Below are positions 9,908-20,312 of a stretch of DNA of 25,000 nucleotides, in pieces. The position numbers were made by a program, and so were the translations under genes. The notes under the pieces are model-generated. The model was not told the origin of the DNA and ran no database searches. It saw nothing but the letters and a program-made list of their open reading frames with translations. Source of the DNA: Theodoxus fluviatilis (taxonomy: Eukaryota; Mollusca; Gastropoda; Cycloneritida; Neritidae); NCBI GenBank assembly GCA_034096865.1, contig JAWQFJ010001125.1, positions 10,001 to 35,000 on the forward strand, written 5' to 3'. Numbering within the stretch: position 1 is the first letter of the stretch; each line of letters opens with the position of its first letter.

Positions 9908-10095
9908 CATGCTGGCCCCCTGTGGGGTGGGAGGTAAGAGTTGGCCCACTGCGCCCTTCTACGCCATTTTGTCAAATGTCCGTAACTAAGCTATAAGGAG
10001 ATCGAGACTTGTACTGTAACCTGCGCCCAGCATGTTGTGATCGGTGGCCTCGCATAGCCTGCAGAGGCTGATAGGCTATTAACTTAAACTCCAGT
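9908..10095 (+). mobile_element. SINE-like element, copy C (single head unit)
   Basis: On + it reads GCCCCCTGTGG, GGTAAGAG..GGCCCAC, GGAGATCGAGACTTG, GCCCAGC, ATCGGTGGCC, then ATAGCCTGCAGAGGCTGATAGG with TTAA. These are the same blocks in the same order as copies A and B on the minus strand. The GCCCCCTGTGG head occurs once here, while copy A has it about 12 times in tandem. It ends in a short ATC microsatellite instead of ATTC. Confidence 0.6.
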
Positions 10096-10740
10096 TATCA
10101 TCATCGTCATCATCGCCACATTGATTGTGCTGACTCGGACTGTCACGCTGCAGACGACATGGAGGTGGATGGAGACCGTACACAGGCACGAGACACGTGG
10201 TCAAAATAGGAACTGTGATCGGTTGTTGACGAAGACTGCCGTGGTAGCTGATAATGAGCGCCAACGACAGTTTGAAAAAAAAGCGAGTTCGTTGCTTAAA
10301 TTGGACCTCGACGAGCTTTTGGGCACATCAAGAGGCGGTGGGCTCTGTCCTGGAGGCAAACGATGAACTATGTGGTCAAAAGAACACTAGTGGTAAATAG
10401 TTGCCAACTCTACGTTGAATACTTTTTTAAGCCCTCAAAACTGACCAGTACAAAACGTGCCAAAAGATTTTTTTTCTCAACAAAATTGCAGTGAGATGAC
10501 ATTTGACAGATCTTATGACTGACAAAATTTGTCACTAATCCAGGCAGAGTTAAAGACTTCGATTTTTAAAAATATCATTCAGAAAAGTATTGCGTCGAAC
10601 CGTTATCATAACTGCTGCAATGATTACATGATTCATCGAAGCACATTTCATCAGAATAGGCGCATATTCCCTCCAAAATATAGACCATAGACTCCTAATA
10701 AACCATCTAGTTTAAGCAATGAACTCTTTTTTGTCATTGA
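10096..10740. other. Stretch without recognised gene
   Basis: A short ATC tract at 10098-10115, then unique AT-rich sequence. No supportable feature. Confidence 0.5.
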
Positions 10741-10865
10741 CGCATATTAGGCAAAAAAAAAAAAATTGGTGTGGTTAAGGTAACATAGCCAAAAAAAATA
10801 GGGTAGGTAGGTAGGCAATAACTTTTTTTTTTTTTAACTTTTTTTTCTCTCGTGGAAACCAAATA
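10741..10865 (+). repeat. Interspersed repeat core, shared with 13020-13110
   Basis: GGC, a run of A, TTGGTGTGGTTAAGGTAAC, then GGGTAGG repeats and poly(T). The segment A(n)TGGTGTGGTTACGGTAAC recurs on the opposite strand at 13020-13110, beside similar AGGGTAGG sequence. Looks like two diverged copies of one dispersed family. Confidence 0.55.
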
Positions 10866-11106
10866 AAAAATACTCGACTTGGAAATAAGTGTGTGAACAG
10901 ACAACGGATATTCCCTTATGTCAAGAGCTGCTTTTTGGTGGTGGGTAGTACACACAAATCCTTGACGCTATAAGGGAAAGCACTTCCTACCCCTGGGCTA
11001 CTTGGGGTGAGACAAACACGACACAGACCACGCAAGCAAGGATAAATGAATAACCAAGGATTTAATGCACATAGGGACACAAGAAACAATTCCACACACC
11101 GACTTC
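10866..11106. other. Stretch without recognised gene
   Basis: Short unique sequence leading into the 30-bp minisatellite. No supportable feature. Confidence 0.5.
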
Positions 11107-11809
11107 CCATCCACAATACAAATCGCAAACCCTACACCTCCACTACATAAATCACAAAACCCTTCACCTCCACCGCACAAATCACAAAACACTTCCCCTC
11201 CACAGTCCAAATCACAAAACACTTCCCCTCCACAGTCCAAATCACACAACACTTCCCCTCCACAGTCCAAATCACACAACACTTCACCACCACAGTCCAA
11301 ACACCAAATACTTCACCGCCACAGTCCAAATCACACAACACTTCCCCTCCACAGTCCAAGTCACACAACCCTTCCCCTCCACAGTCCAAATCACAAAACC
11401 CTTCCCCTCCACAGTCCAAATCACACAACACTTCCCCTCCACAGTCTAAATCACACAACACTTCCCCTCCACAGTCCAAATCACAAAACCCTTCCCCTCC
11501 ACAGTCCAAACACCAAATACTTCACCGCCACAGTCCAAGCCCCAACCACTTCACCTCCACAGTCCAAATCCCAAATACTTCACCGCCACAGTCCAAACAC
11601 CAAATACTTCACCGCCACAGTCCAAACCCCAACCACTTTCCCCCGCCACAGTCCAAGTCACAAAACCTTCATATCCGTATCTCAACTCACCACCCTTCAG
11701 CTTACAGCACAAACCACCAACCCTTCTCTCCACAGGCAAAATCACAAAACACTTGCCCTCCACAGTCCAAATCACACAACAATTCCCCTCCACAGTCCAA
11801 ATCCAGACC
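11107..11809. repeat. 30-bp minisatellite, about 23 units
   Basis: Units of 29-30 bp on CACAACACTTCCCCTCCACA then GTCCAAATCA. Unit sequence decays at both ends, and 29-bp units with CACCGCCACAG appear in the middle. Multiples of three keep long frames open on both strands, but occasional 29-bp units shift the frame, and there is no other sign of coding. Confidence 0.95.
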
Positions 11810-12115
11810 TGGGTACCCCAAATTTTGCCTCAGCGTACTCGCTGGTTCAGATATGCGTATTTTTTTTAAACTGTGCGTATTTTTTGCGCGGACCGACAAT
11901 TTCAAAAATGCAGCTTTTGGTTTGCACACATGATACTCCACAGTCAGTCAGGGAGACAAAAAAATTGTGAAGTGGCAATGCAAGTGAAGAGTTACTTCCC
12001 CCTTGACCACACCAAAGATTATAAGTTACACACGGCTATGGAACCTCTTCCAAAAAAATTTGCTTACCATATATCCTCCAGGAACTTGAAGTGATCAAGC
12101 CTATGATTTTCACAT
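11810..12115. other. Stretch without recognised gene
   Basis: Unique sequence with a GAGTTACTTCCCCCTTG motif at 11989-12005 (see findings). Confidence 0.5.
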
Positions 12116-12469
12116 AGCTGCCAAGTGCTACGATTTAGGCGTAGCATGCTACGATTTCGACATGCTTGCTACCATCGTCCGGGAAAAACTACGATTTTTC
12201 AAAGCCTCGAACTGAACTTTTGACTGTCACGTAGAACCCCCCTCCCATCCCGTCCCCCCCCCCCCTTCACGCCGTCGGTTCAGCGCTCAGCACCTTCACA
12301 GTCAACACCCCCCACCCCCCACCCCCGCTTCACGCTGTCTGTTCAGCGCTTCGCGCCTGCTCTAACATCGCCATTTTCCTTCTTTTGCGTGTGTGCTACG
12401 CCTATTTCTTACATGCTACTCCAAAAAGCTCTGGATGCTACTCTTTGGCATGATGGTGGGTTGGCAGCT
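12116..12469. mobile_element. MITE-like element with inverted ends
   Basis: Begins AGCTGCCAA (12116-12124) and ends TTGGCAGCT (12461-12469), exact reverse complements. Inside lies a second exact pair, TAGGCGTAGCA (12136-12146) and TGCTACGCCTA (12394-12404). The 354-bp interior has no open frame and contains a C-rich centre with two diverged copies of TTCACGC.GTC.GTTCAGCG. Size, inverted ends and lack of coding fit a non-autonomous DNA element. No clear target-site duplication was seen. Confidence 0.5.
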
Positions 12470-12510
12470 CTGTTTTCAGTACAGTGCATGTTTGATAAAA
12501 CAACCATGAA

Positions 12511-12511
<1 letters not shown>

Positions 12512-12563
<52 letters not shown>

Positions 12564-12604
12564 CACACATAGAGGGAAGGTGAGAAAGAGAGAAAGAAAG
12601 AGAA

Positions 12605-12700
<96 letters not shown>

Positions 12701-12701
12701 T
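12512..12701. repeat. (CA)n then (GA)n microsatellites
   Basis: (CA)n at 12512-12570, a short spacer, then (GA)n with GACA interruptions to 12701. Confidence 0.97.
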
Positions 12702-13019
12702 AGGTCTAGACTAAGCCTGGTCAAAAGACCATGCAGTATCCATAAGAACAATGAAAATATAGCCAGAGAGCCACGATAATCAGTGACAGGCCCTGGACGC
12801 CTAAGCAAGGCGAGTTATTTTAACCCCGATTTATCTCTAAAGTAAACTCAGACAATTCCAACTGTCTGTTCCGCTCTCCCTTGGCTGGAAACCAGTATAT
12901 ATAGCAAAGCGCAACCTAGGATCCTCTGACGATCGTACCTTAGCTCACTGATCAAGATTAGACTGAGCGATCTCTCCCTCAACCCACAACATTGTTTAAA
13001 AAAAAAACTTCAACATTTT
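12702..13019. other. Stretch without recognised gene
   Basis: Unique sequence with a TATATATAGC near 12896 and a short A-run before 13010. No gene seen. Confidence 0.5.
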
Positions 13020-13270
13020 CAATAAAAAGATGTAGGGTCGGCGCCCCAGAATAGGGTAGGTCGGGTTACCGTAACCACACCATTTTTTTTTTTTGGCCTT
13101 ATCTCGGTACCCACGAGGACACAGACAAAATTCTTTCTTGTAGGGTTCACGTGAAATTCAGAGAAAAATATCTGTCCATATTCCCGTGTCACTGCTTCAT
13201 ATTTCTCGTCACGTACCACACGCCGGGAGAGGACCTCCTGGTCGTCAGACGGGAGGGGACGGCGATACAA
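13020..13270 (-). repeat. Interspersed repeat, second copy, with residual open frame
   Basis: On minus it contains the poly(A)-TGGTGTGGTTACGGTAAC core, then CGACCTACCCTA and GGCGCCGACCCTAC. An 83-codon frame crosses it (ending PTLFWGADPTSFY), but its C-terminal half is just the translated repeat core, so I treat it as repeat-derived. The segment upstream (KYEAVTREYGQIFFSEFHVN) belongs to no family I recognise. Confidence 0.5.
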
Positions 13271-14202
13271 CAGATAGTCTGGTGATGGCTGCAGTGGTTA
13301 TCGCAGAGGATAGGGAGGAAAAGCAACTTCACAGACTGGCTCTCGTCGCCATAAGGGGCAATCGAAACATACTAAATATGTTTCCTTCTTCCGTAATCCT
13401 TCACGCTGCAGAATAATCGTCCATTGATAAGCCAAGAGTAAACACTTGATGGAGAACATCCTGTTTGGCAGTATCTTCCTGTGCATAAACGAGTCCACCA
13501 TTTATCGTCTTCCACTGTGCAGTGCACAGTAATGAAACCTGCTTTGTTTGCGCACAAAGCGCTAACAACACCACGTTTTATTGCAACGTCAGAGCACCCT
13601 GACGTCCTCTGGAAGGTCGTAGGTAAGATCTCCGCTTGAGATTCAACACTTTTTCCCCCTTTTGTCTACGTTCTGCAGGGTTTCATCTCCATATTTGGGA
13701 CTTCCACGATGCATTGTTTGGCCACGACCCACATTCTCTTCCATTTCCTGCGATTGGAAGTGTGGACAATACGTGCATGCGTCTCCATTTCCTATGCCAA
13801 TAAATCACACTATCACTTTCCTCCTTCCTCCTTGGAATGAAGGGAAAACACACCCGAAAACCCAGAGGGTGTTTCCTGCCTGTGACTGATAAGAAGCCAT
13901 TTTTAACAAGCTGGTGATAATTAAGTTACACGCAGAGACAATAGAGGGAGGGAGGAGGGTAAGGGAAGGAGCGAGAGAATGAAGGAGACAAAGTAGATTA
14001 CCCCAGCGAAAGCGACGGGAGAGAGGCAACGGGGTAACGAAAAGAGCTAGGGGAAGACAAAAAGGAAGATAAAAAGGAAGAGACAAAAGGAAAAAATGGA
14101 GGGACATTGAGACGGTTCTGAGTGTCAAACAAGGACATGAGAAAAAGGAGAGGGTGGAAAGAAAAAAGAAATCACAGAAGAGAAGGAAGTAAACAGAAAG
14201 AC
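13271..14202. other. Stretch without recognised gene
   Basis: Unique sequence, becoming purine-rich on + from 13930 onward. No motif-bearing frame. Confidence 0.5.
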
Positions 14203-14205
14203 AGG

Positions 14206-14287
<82 letters not shown>

Positions 14288-14292
14288 GAGAA
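14203..14292. repeat. (CA)n-(GA)n microsatellite
   Basis: About nine CA units then about 30 GA units with GAAA breaks, in a longer purine-rich stretch (13930-14400). Confidence 0.95.
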
Positions 14293-14865
14293 GGGAGAAA
14301 ATAATGACCAGAAGGGCAAAGGGAGAGAAGAAACAAAACAGGAAAAGGCAAACTAAGATAGAAAAAGATATTTAAAACAAGATATGGAGACCGGGAGAGA
14401 GTTTTTAAATTTTAGTACAAATAACAATAACACGACAGAGTGAGCAGGGAAGAAAGACGGCAGGCAACCAACGTGGTAACAACAAAGGGAGAACAGAGAG
14501 GAAGAGGAGGTCCGAAAAAATGTCCATAGCCATTCGTTGCTACAGACTGCTAGGTCTCCACGTCAGTATATACACCACGTGGGCCTTGGAAGCATGACGA
14601 GTGGCATCCAAAGTCTCTCACACACTGGCACCGCAGAACCTACAGAATACGACACAGGCAATGGTGTACCTGTGCAATGACAAACAGGTAATGCAATCGG
14701 ATTACCACCCAGCTGGTGACCTGGTCAAACGAGCACAGGCAAGCTAGTAATGATTTTCTTGCTGATCGAATACACTGCAAGCGGCAATTATAATCAGCGA
14801 GCTGTAATACATGCATGTTTCTTTGAACGTGGTACATAATGCTGCGGCATTGTAATTAACCTAAT
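14293..14865. other. Stretch without recognised gene
   Basis: Purine-rich, then unique sequence. Nothing supportable. Confidence 0.5.
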
Positions 14866-15235
14866 TACATTGTACAGAGAAAGAACAGAAAATGTTAATG
14901 TGTTGACAGGTCAGGAGACTTCTGTGAGTCTACAACTCGTGAAAGCGACCAGGCTCCGTCATCGAACAGGTTGAAGGGAACACTCTACCTTAGAGTCAGG
15001 ATCTGCTCTGCGAAATACTGCAGGTATCGCAAAGTCAGAATCCAAAGCACCAAGCAAGTACATTCTACAGAGAAAGACAGAAGTTATTCCTTTGTGCTAA
15101 GAGATCAGGAGACTTCAGTGAGTCTACGTCTGGTGAAAGCGAGCAGTCTTCATCTGCCCATTGTCAGGGTCTGTACAGCGAAACACTGCATGCAGATCTA
15201 CGTGAGAATCTACATGGACAGCACCAACCTGCACA
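14866..15235. repeat. 193-bp tandem duplication, two diverged copies
   Basis: Copy 1 starts TACATTGTACAGAGAAAG at 14866 and copy 2 TACATTCTACAGAGAAAG at 15059. Shared blocks in order: TCAGGAGACTTC, GTGAGTCTAC, GTGAAAGCGA, GTCAGG.TCTG, GCGAAA.ACTGCA, AGAATC, CAGCACCAA / AAGCACCAA. A 130-codon + frame (14971-15363) spans the second half of copy 1 and all of copy 2; it matches no family I know. Confidence 0.8.
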
Positions 15236-16486
15236 ACTCGCGGGAAAACGGCGCCGAGCCAAAAAGCAGTCCTTCGCTGTCCACGTTCAATACACAACTG
15301 TGCTCGTGGTCTCACTCTCAGGCGTTTAAATTGTGCGCCAAACAGTTCGGTGACCTCAGATAACCCGACCCAAACCGAATCGAGGTTGTGCAGTTTTATC
15401 CCACCCTGTCCGAGTCTGCTTGTCTATCTTTGCAGGGTGTTCCGCCGTAATGTCACGTGGACGATCCGATGACTCCATGACGGTGGTCTATTTTTAGACC
15501 CCAATGGAGCAAGGCACCGTACAGAGTTGAGCAACTGCCTGGCAACTGCCACGTTTATCGGAGGAAAGCCCAACGTTTTGCGGGAACGCTGCAGTGACAA
15601 TTTCAGGGCGTCCTTTAGATAGGCGCTGTCGCGTCTGCTACGGTCAGGTCGAGGTTACATTTGAATTTGAAATGATGGTGAAATGTTGAAAGAATTCGAT
15701 CCGTCTGTCCCAGAAAGTCGTTTGTAAAACAACGGCATTTTTCACAGACCCCCAGCATGCACATGTTTGCAGAGTACATAATGTAAGATCTAAAGAACAC
15801 CACTTACATGTATACCATCTCTTTCCTTTTTGAAGCAAAGGCGGGCCGGCGGTCGTCACGTGGCTCTCTGCTCACAGAGTGTTTGCCGAGTGGGCATAAC
15901 TCAACACCGATATAGGTGCTGTTCATTTTGAACCGCCGCAGCTGACTGCTTCTAGGATATACGCGGATCCTTGGAAACAAAACCTATAGAAGCCTCTGCC
16001 AATTTGAATCCGAAACCCTGCCGCTGTGTCGCTTGGCGCGGACCAGACATTTTCCGGCGCAGGCCCACGAGAATGTCGCTTGGTCTGACTGGAAATGTTT
16101 ATCCGAGCATGGACTGTTTAATCAGCCATTTACATGGACTACAGAATACCATTGCAGTAAATGGAGAAGGACTTCTTTACAAAGCTTCAGTTAAGATTTA
16201 GGCATGTCTCTAAAATAAACTGCAGGCAAGTTTAGCCAGGTAGGTAGCAGCCACACACATTTTGACTTTGGAATGGCTTCGTGCAAAGTAACGCGCATTT
16301 ATTTTCGATTGAAACAAGAAATCTCTTACGCGTGCAGTTTACAAAAGTATATAGAGAGCCTTTTCGTTGATTAATCATTATGCTTCCAGATACGCCACGA
16401 ATATTTCGTACAAAGACTTCAATTATTTATTATTTGCACAATTTGTCACATTACCTAAAACGCCTGGAGAGTTACAGTGAGAGATC
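15236..16486. other. Stretch without recognised gene
   Basis: Unique sequence with moderate CpG. An acceptor-like CTATCTTTGCAG on + near 15435 is not followed by a convincing exon. Confidence 0.45.
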
Positions 16487-16635
16487 ACACACACACACAC
16501 ACACTCCCTCCCCCCTCTCTCTCTCTCTCTCTCTGTATCTCCTTATCTCTCTATCTCTTTATCTCTCTCTATCTCTCTCTTTCTTTCTCTCTCTATCTCT
16601 TTCTTTCTCTCTGTCTCTGTCGCTCTCTCTCTCTG

Positions 16636-16701
<66 letters not shown>
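16487..16701. repeat. (CA)n and long (CT)n microsatellite
   Basis: Short (CA)n, then a degenerate then pure (CT)n tract to 16701. Confidence 0.97.
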
Positions 16702-16703
<2 letters not shown>

Positions 16704-17183
16704 CAACCACCACAATGTCAATACGATTATCAGTAGAAGTGTCGGATGAAATCGAATGGCAAAAGTTGCCACTCTGTCAACAACTGTTTTACTAACGAAA
16801 GAATAACCGTAAAAAACATCGGAACTAAATTTTAGACATATGAACGTAAGTTGAATCTTCCGTTGATCTAAAATTTCACCGAAGCTACCCTACAGTCGCT
16901 TTGCTTCCCGCCAAAAATAGCTCGGATTTGTTCAGCAGAGATAAGAGAGGGGGCGGTTAAATCGTTAAAAGGGAGACAATTCATTTTGTTCATCTTACAC
17001 GTCTTGCCTTCACACGGCGCCTTTGCACACGAGGCGTGACCAATCGCGTGCAAGGCTGTAATCCATTACCCGCCAGCCCATTACCTGCGTCTGCATGTAC
17101 TGCAGTCAACACGCGGGGCTGTCGCCAGGACGGCCCAAGATCTACCCTCGGCCGTGCTCAAAGCTCATTTTTTTGGGGGGGTG

Positions 17184-17184
<1 letters not shown>
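16702..17184. other. Stretch without recognised gene
   Basis: Unique sequence with AAAAGGGAGACAATTC at 16967-16982 (see findings). Confidence 0.5.

Positions 17185-17225
<41 letters not shown>
17185..17225. repeat. (GT)n microsatellite
   Basis: About 20 GT units directly after a G-rich run (GGGGGGGGTGGGG). Confidence 0.97.
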
Positions 17226-17228
<3 letters not shown>

Positions 17229-17700
17229 CAATCATGCTGTGTCCAATGTCAACTCAGAAAAATAGACGTACTGGAGCAGCCTGAAAACAGCAGCCCAGTC
17301 ATCCCCAGGAGAAGCTGAACCATGGCATTAAAGACTCACACAATGGAGGTAGGAGATGAAAATGACTCAATCCTGGTGGTTGCCACGCATTTGCATAATT
17401 TATACCATCGGAGACGTCGTGAGGCATCGCCCCCGTGAGTCTTTCGTCATTGGCTGTAATGGATTACTGACGCAGACAATGCTGGTATCTAGAGCTGAGA
17501 CATAATGATTTTAATCTTCACTTCCTCATCCCCCTCCTAGCTGCTGAGTGCTCCCTCTACCTGTACCTGCCAGAGGACAAGAATGCAGACAAACAGATGG
17601 GCGCACAGATATGAACATCATCTACGTTCACTGGTGAATACTACCGCATGAAAGTGTCATCACGCCACACAAGATTTCACAGCCCACGCATGTACCCGAC
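17226..17700. other. Stretch without recognised gene
   Basis: Unique sequence. No supportable feature. Confidence 0.5.
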
Positions 17701-17841
17701 TTTACTCCTGGGTGGTTGTGGTAACATTCACAGTCAACGCAGTCATCTTTACTCCTGGGTGGTCGTGGTAATAGTCACAGTCAACGCAGTTATCTTTACT
17801 CCTGGGTGGCTGTGGCAACAGTCACAGTCAACGCAGTCATC
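17701..17841. repeat. 47-bp tandem repeat, three units
   Basis: Three units beginning TTTACTCCTGGGTGG and ending CAGTCAACGCAGT.ATC at 17701, 17748 and 17795. Units differ at a few bases each, so the array is recent or constrained. Confidence 0.93.
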
Positions 17842-18391
17842 GCGAAAGTCGTAGTTGCAGCAGAAGTAGTCACAATTGAAGTAGTGCCGGTATAGATAGT
17901 TATAGTACCACCTTTGTTACTACATTTTACGACCAATAAAGCTAGTTTTTTTTCTTATAATTTCTTCTAAACAAGTCTTAACAGACAATATGTAATGGAG
18001 GGCAACAAAAGAATTTAAGGAAAACAAAAACTGGTGGAAGCGGTCCGACAGAAAACATTTGTCGGTACCGTTCTGACCGAAGTGGACACAAAAAGACTTC
18101 TCTGTTCACTCCCAAAACAAAGTACAACAAACATATTTTGAACTCGCGCCACAACCTGAAATTCACACCGTAAACTTTTCAGAGATATTTACATATCACT
18201 ATGACAGAAGAAAAACAATAACCCCCACTTTTGTAAACCGTGATACTCCTTCATGTACAAGTGATAGGCTTGGCGAGAGAACAGCGGTTTTCCTACCTCT
18301 CCCTGTCTCGTGCCTAGTCCCAGGCATATCGACTACTTTGTGCAGGCGTCTTCCCTATTTATGGGAGGGCAGGAACAGGCAGTAAGAAGCG
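17842..18391. other. Stretch without recognised gene
   Basis: Unique sequence; no motif-bearing frame. Confidence 0.5.
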
Positions 18392-18490
18392 GGTGGGGGG
18401 ATGGGGAGTTTGGGGGTGGAGGCGGGGGTGGGGGGATGGGGAGTTTGGGGGTGGAGGCGGGGGTAGGGGGTCAGAAGACGGGGGAGGGGG
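18392..18490 (+). repeat. 35-bp tandem duplication of G-rich sequence, quadruplex-prone
   Basis: GGTGGGGGGATGGGGAGTTT at 18392 recurs at 18427, a 35-bp period, followed by more G runs to 18490. At least eight runs of four or more G on +. Confidence 0.8.
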
Positions 18491-18539
18491 GGTAGAAAGT
18501 TGAGACGCTGCTTGGGCAAGAGCAGGGGGTGGATGGGAC

Positions 18540-19030
18540 CTTGCGCAGAGGTGACAGCTGTGGGGCGGGTGTCGTGGCGGATGTCTGTTTACCCATGCGT
18601 GCGTTTCTGTTATGGGGCGTTTGTGTACGCGCGCGTTGTCGTGGATTGAGAGACGCCGCCGTGCACACCTTTGCGTGCGCGTAGAAACTGATATGCGCGT
18701 CGATGAACTTGCTCACGTCAATGCCACAAGAGCTCCAGACTCCAGCGGAACCAGTGCCACGGCGCGCTAAGCAGCAGCACAAACACAAACACCAACACCT
18801 GCGTGGCTGGCAAGACGAAATGGCCTTTAGTCGCAGTACCCGCCTCTCCAGGCCTCGATACGTCAGTACTCTGCACCCTGTCGAGAAGCGCCGTGGATCA
18901 ATATTGTTAGTTCCCTCAGCAGCTCTGAGACAAAGACTTCTTCGGTCCGTGTGACGTAGCTGAGCCGATGTCGAACTACTGACTAGGAAGCTATGATCCA
19001 TTGCTAGTTCTCCGCAATTCGACACTTACC
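18540..19030. other. CpG-dense stretch, possible 5' region of an unseen gene
   Basis: CpG is locally frequent at 18590-18720 (GTGTACGCGCGCGTTGTCG and similar). On minus a 184-codon frame spans 19025-18471 and includes an internal ATG in a fair context (CACGCATGGG). Just upstream on minus is a strong donor CACGTG/GTAAGT at about 19027. The frame matches no family and its end is encoded by the G-rich tandem duplication, so I do not call a gene. Confidence 0.2.
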
Positions 19031-19049
19031 ACGTGGCGTGCTTGAGGCG

Positions 19050-19428
19050 TTTTCTCCTTTCTCTTACTGCGTTTCTGACAGGACGGCAGATTTCTCTTGT
19101 CGTGTCTTAGAAACCTCTTGCAACCCTCACGACCCGTAGCTCTTTGAAGTTCACGTGCATCTGACAAGCATTAATTAACGCTTCATCGTAGTTTATGTCT
19201 GAGTGAGTTTCTTCTTATTCTTCTTCTCCTTACTTTTGTCGCGTTTCTGTGGGGACTGCACATAAACTTTTTCGTGTTTTAGAGATACCTTACAACCTTC
19301 ATGACCCATGGTTCTTTGAAGTTAACATGCATCTGACATGCTGGTGTTGTTCATCTGGTTTTCTTCTTCTTCTTCTTCTTCTTCTTCTTCTTCTTCTTCT
19401 TCTTCTTCTTCTTCTTCTTCTTCTTCTT

Positions 19429-19464
<36 letters not shown>

Positions 19465-19890
19465 AATGCTTTCTGGTAGGACAGTACATTTGGGACCATG
19501 CATGAGTAGACAAAGCTAAAGCATGAAAAATGATCAGATGTGACATTTCAACCACACTACTACGTATTTATTCATGCAGTTTCCAGATGAAAAAATTTTT
19601 TTCACAGACGAAATCTTTAACTTTTTACATTGACGTAAACATAAGGAAAATGTATAACGTAAAATAGAGGGTCATTAACTTTACTTAGCGTTTCCTCGAA
19701 AACTGTTTTTGGCACTCTAGCCTTGTTTATCATGCATGGCCATAATTTCTTAATCGTGTCGAACTGAGAAATCTCCTTTGACCTCATGATCCACACACAG
19801 TTCTGTGAAGTTCGCACACACCTGACAAGTGCCAAGGCACTTTCTCTTACTCTTGCTGCAGTTCTGTGGAGACGACGCACTCTCTCGATC
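19050..19890. repeat. Old tandem family of about 170 bp, three to four diverged units
   Basis: Shared blocks recur in order: CTTACT..GTTTCTG.GGAC, GTGT.TTAGA.A.C.CTT.CAACC, ATGACCC.TGG.TCTTTGAAG, and TGCATCTGACA.GC. Units lie at 19050-19172 and 19218-19345, a third split at 19447-19500 and 19690-19835, and the head of a fourth at 19840-19890. A (CTT)n expansion sits between units two and three. Confidence 0.65.
19361..19459. repeat. (CTT)n / (GAA)n triplet tract
   Basis: About 33 uninterrupted CTT units on +. Pure polypyrimidine/polypurine mirror sequence. Confidence 0.98.
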
Positions 19891-20240
19891 ACGGATGCAC
19901 AGGAAGTGTGTCAGTGGGCTTGAGATCCAGGCGCGAAAGATATGTGGCTATACCAAACCAAACCACACTTTTACCTTTTCACTGACGCTTGAAAAATGCG
20001 CCAGTCTTTCAGTCATCTCTCACTTCCACGCATCATCGTGTGACACTCAATTCCTGTGTTTGGTCGAACGATTCAGCGCCCTCCGAGACGCATGCTTTCT
20101 TCCAAGATGGCGTTTGTGTTTCTCTCCCTCGATGACTTTGAGTCATCCGATGGGCAACGCCCGTGTCATTGTGATGCGCAATGACCGTTCTCTCCTTGAC
20201 CACGGTCAATAATGCGGGACATTCCAAGTGACATGATCAC
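19891..20240. other. Stretch without recognised gene
   Basis: Unique sequence. Overlapping open frames on both strands lack motifs. Confidence 0.5.
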
Positions 20241-20244
20241 CATT

Positions 20245-20312
20245 GGGAGGGGTGGGGGGGTGGGGGGTGGGGAAAGGGATTAGAGAGGGTTGGGGGTGGT
20301 GGGGAGAGAGTG
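20245..20312 (+). repeat. G-rich tract with quadruplex potential
   Basis: Repeated GGGG/GGGGGG runs split by T, GT or AAA, about eight runs in 68 bases on +. Confidence 0.6.

Noticed and set aside
11065..11970. 301-codon + frame rich in Pro, Ser and His
   Set aside because: It is the translation of the 30-bp minisatellite; 29-bp units change its apparent repeat sequence midway, which a selected protein repeat would not tolerate.
12770..12830. Possible fourth SINE-like copy (AAGCAAGGCG, GGGCCTG on minus)
   Set aside because: Only an 11-base word matches copy B and the order of the other blocks is absent.
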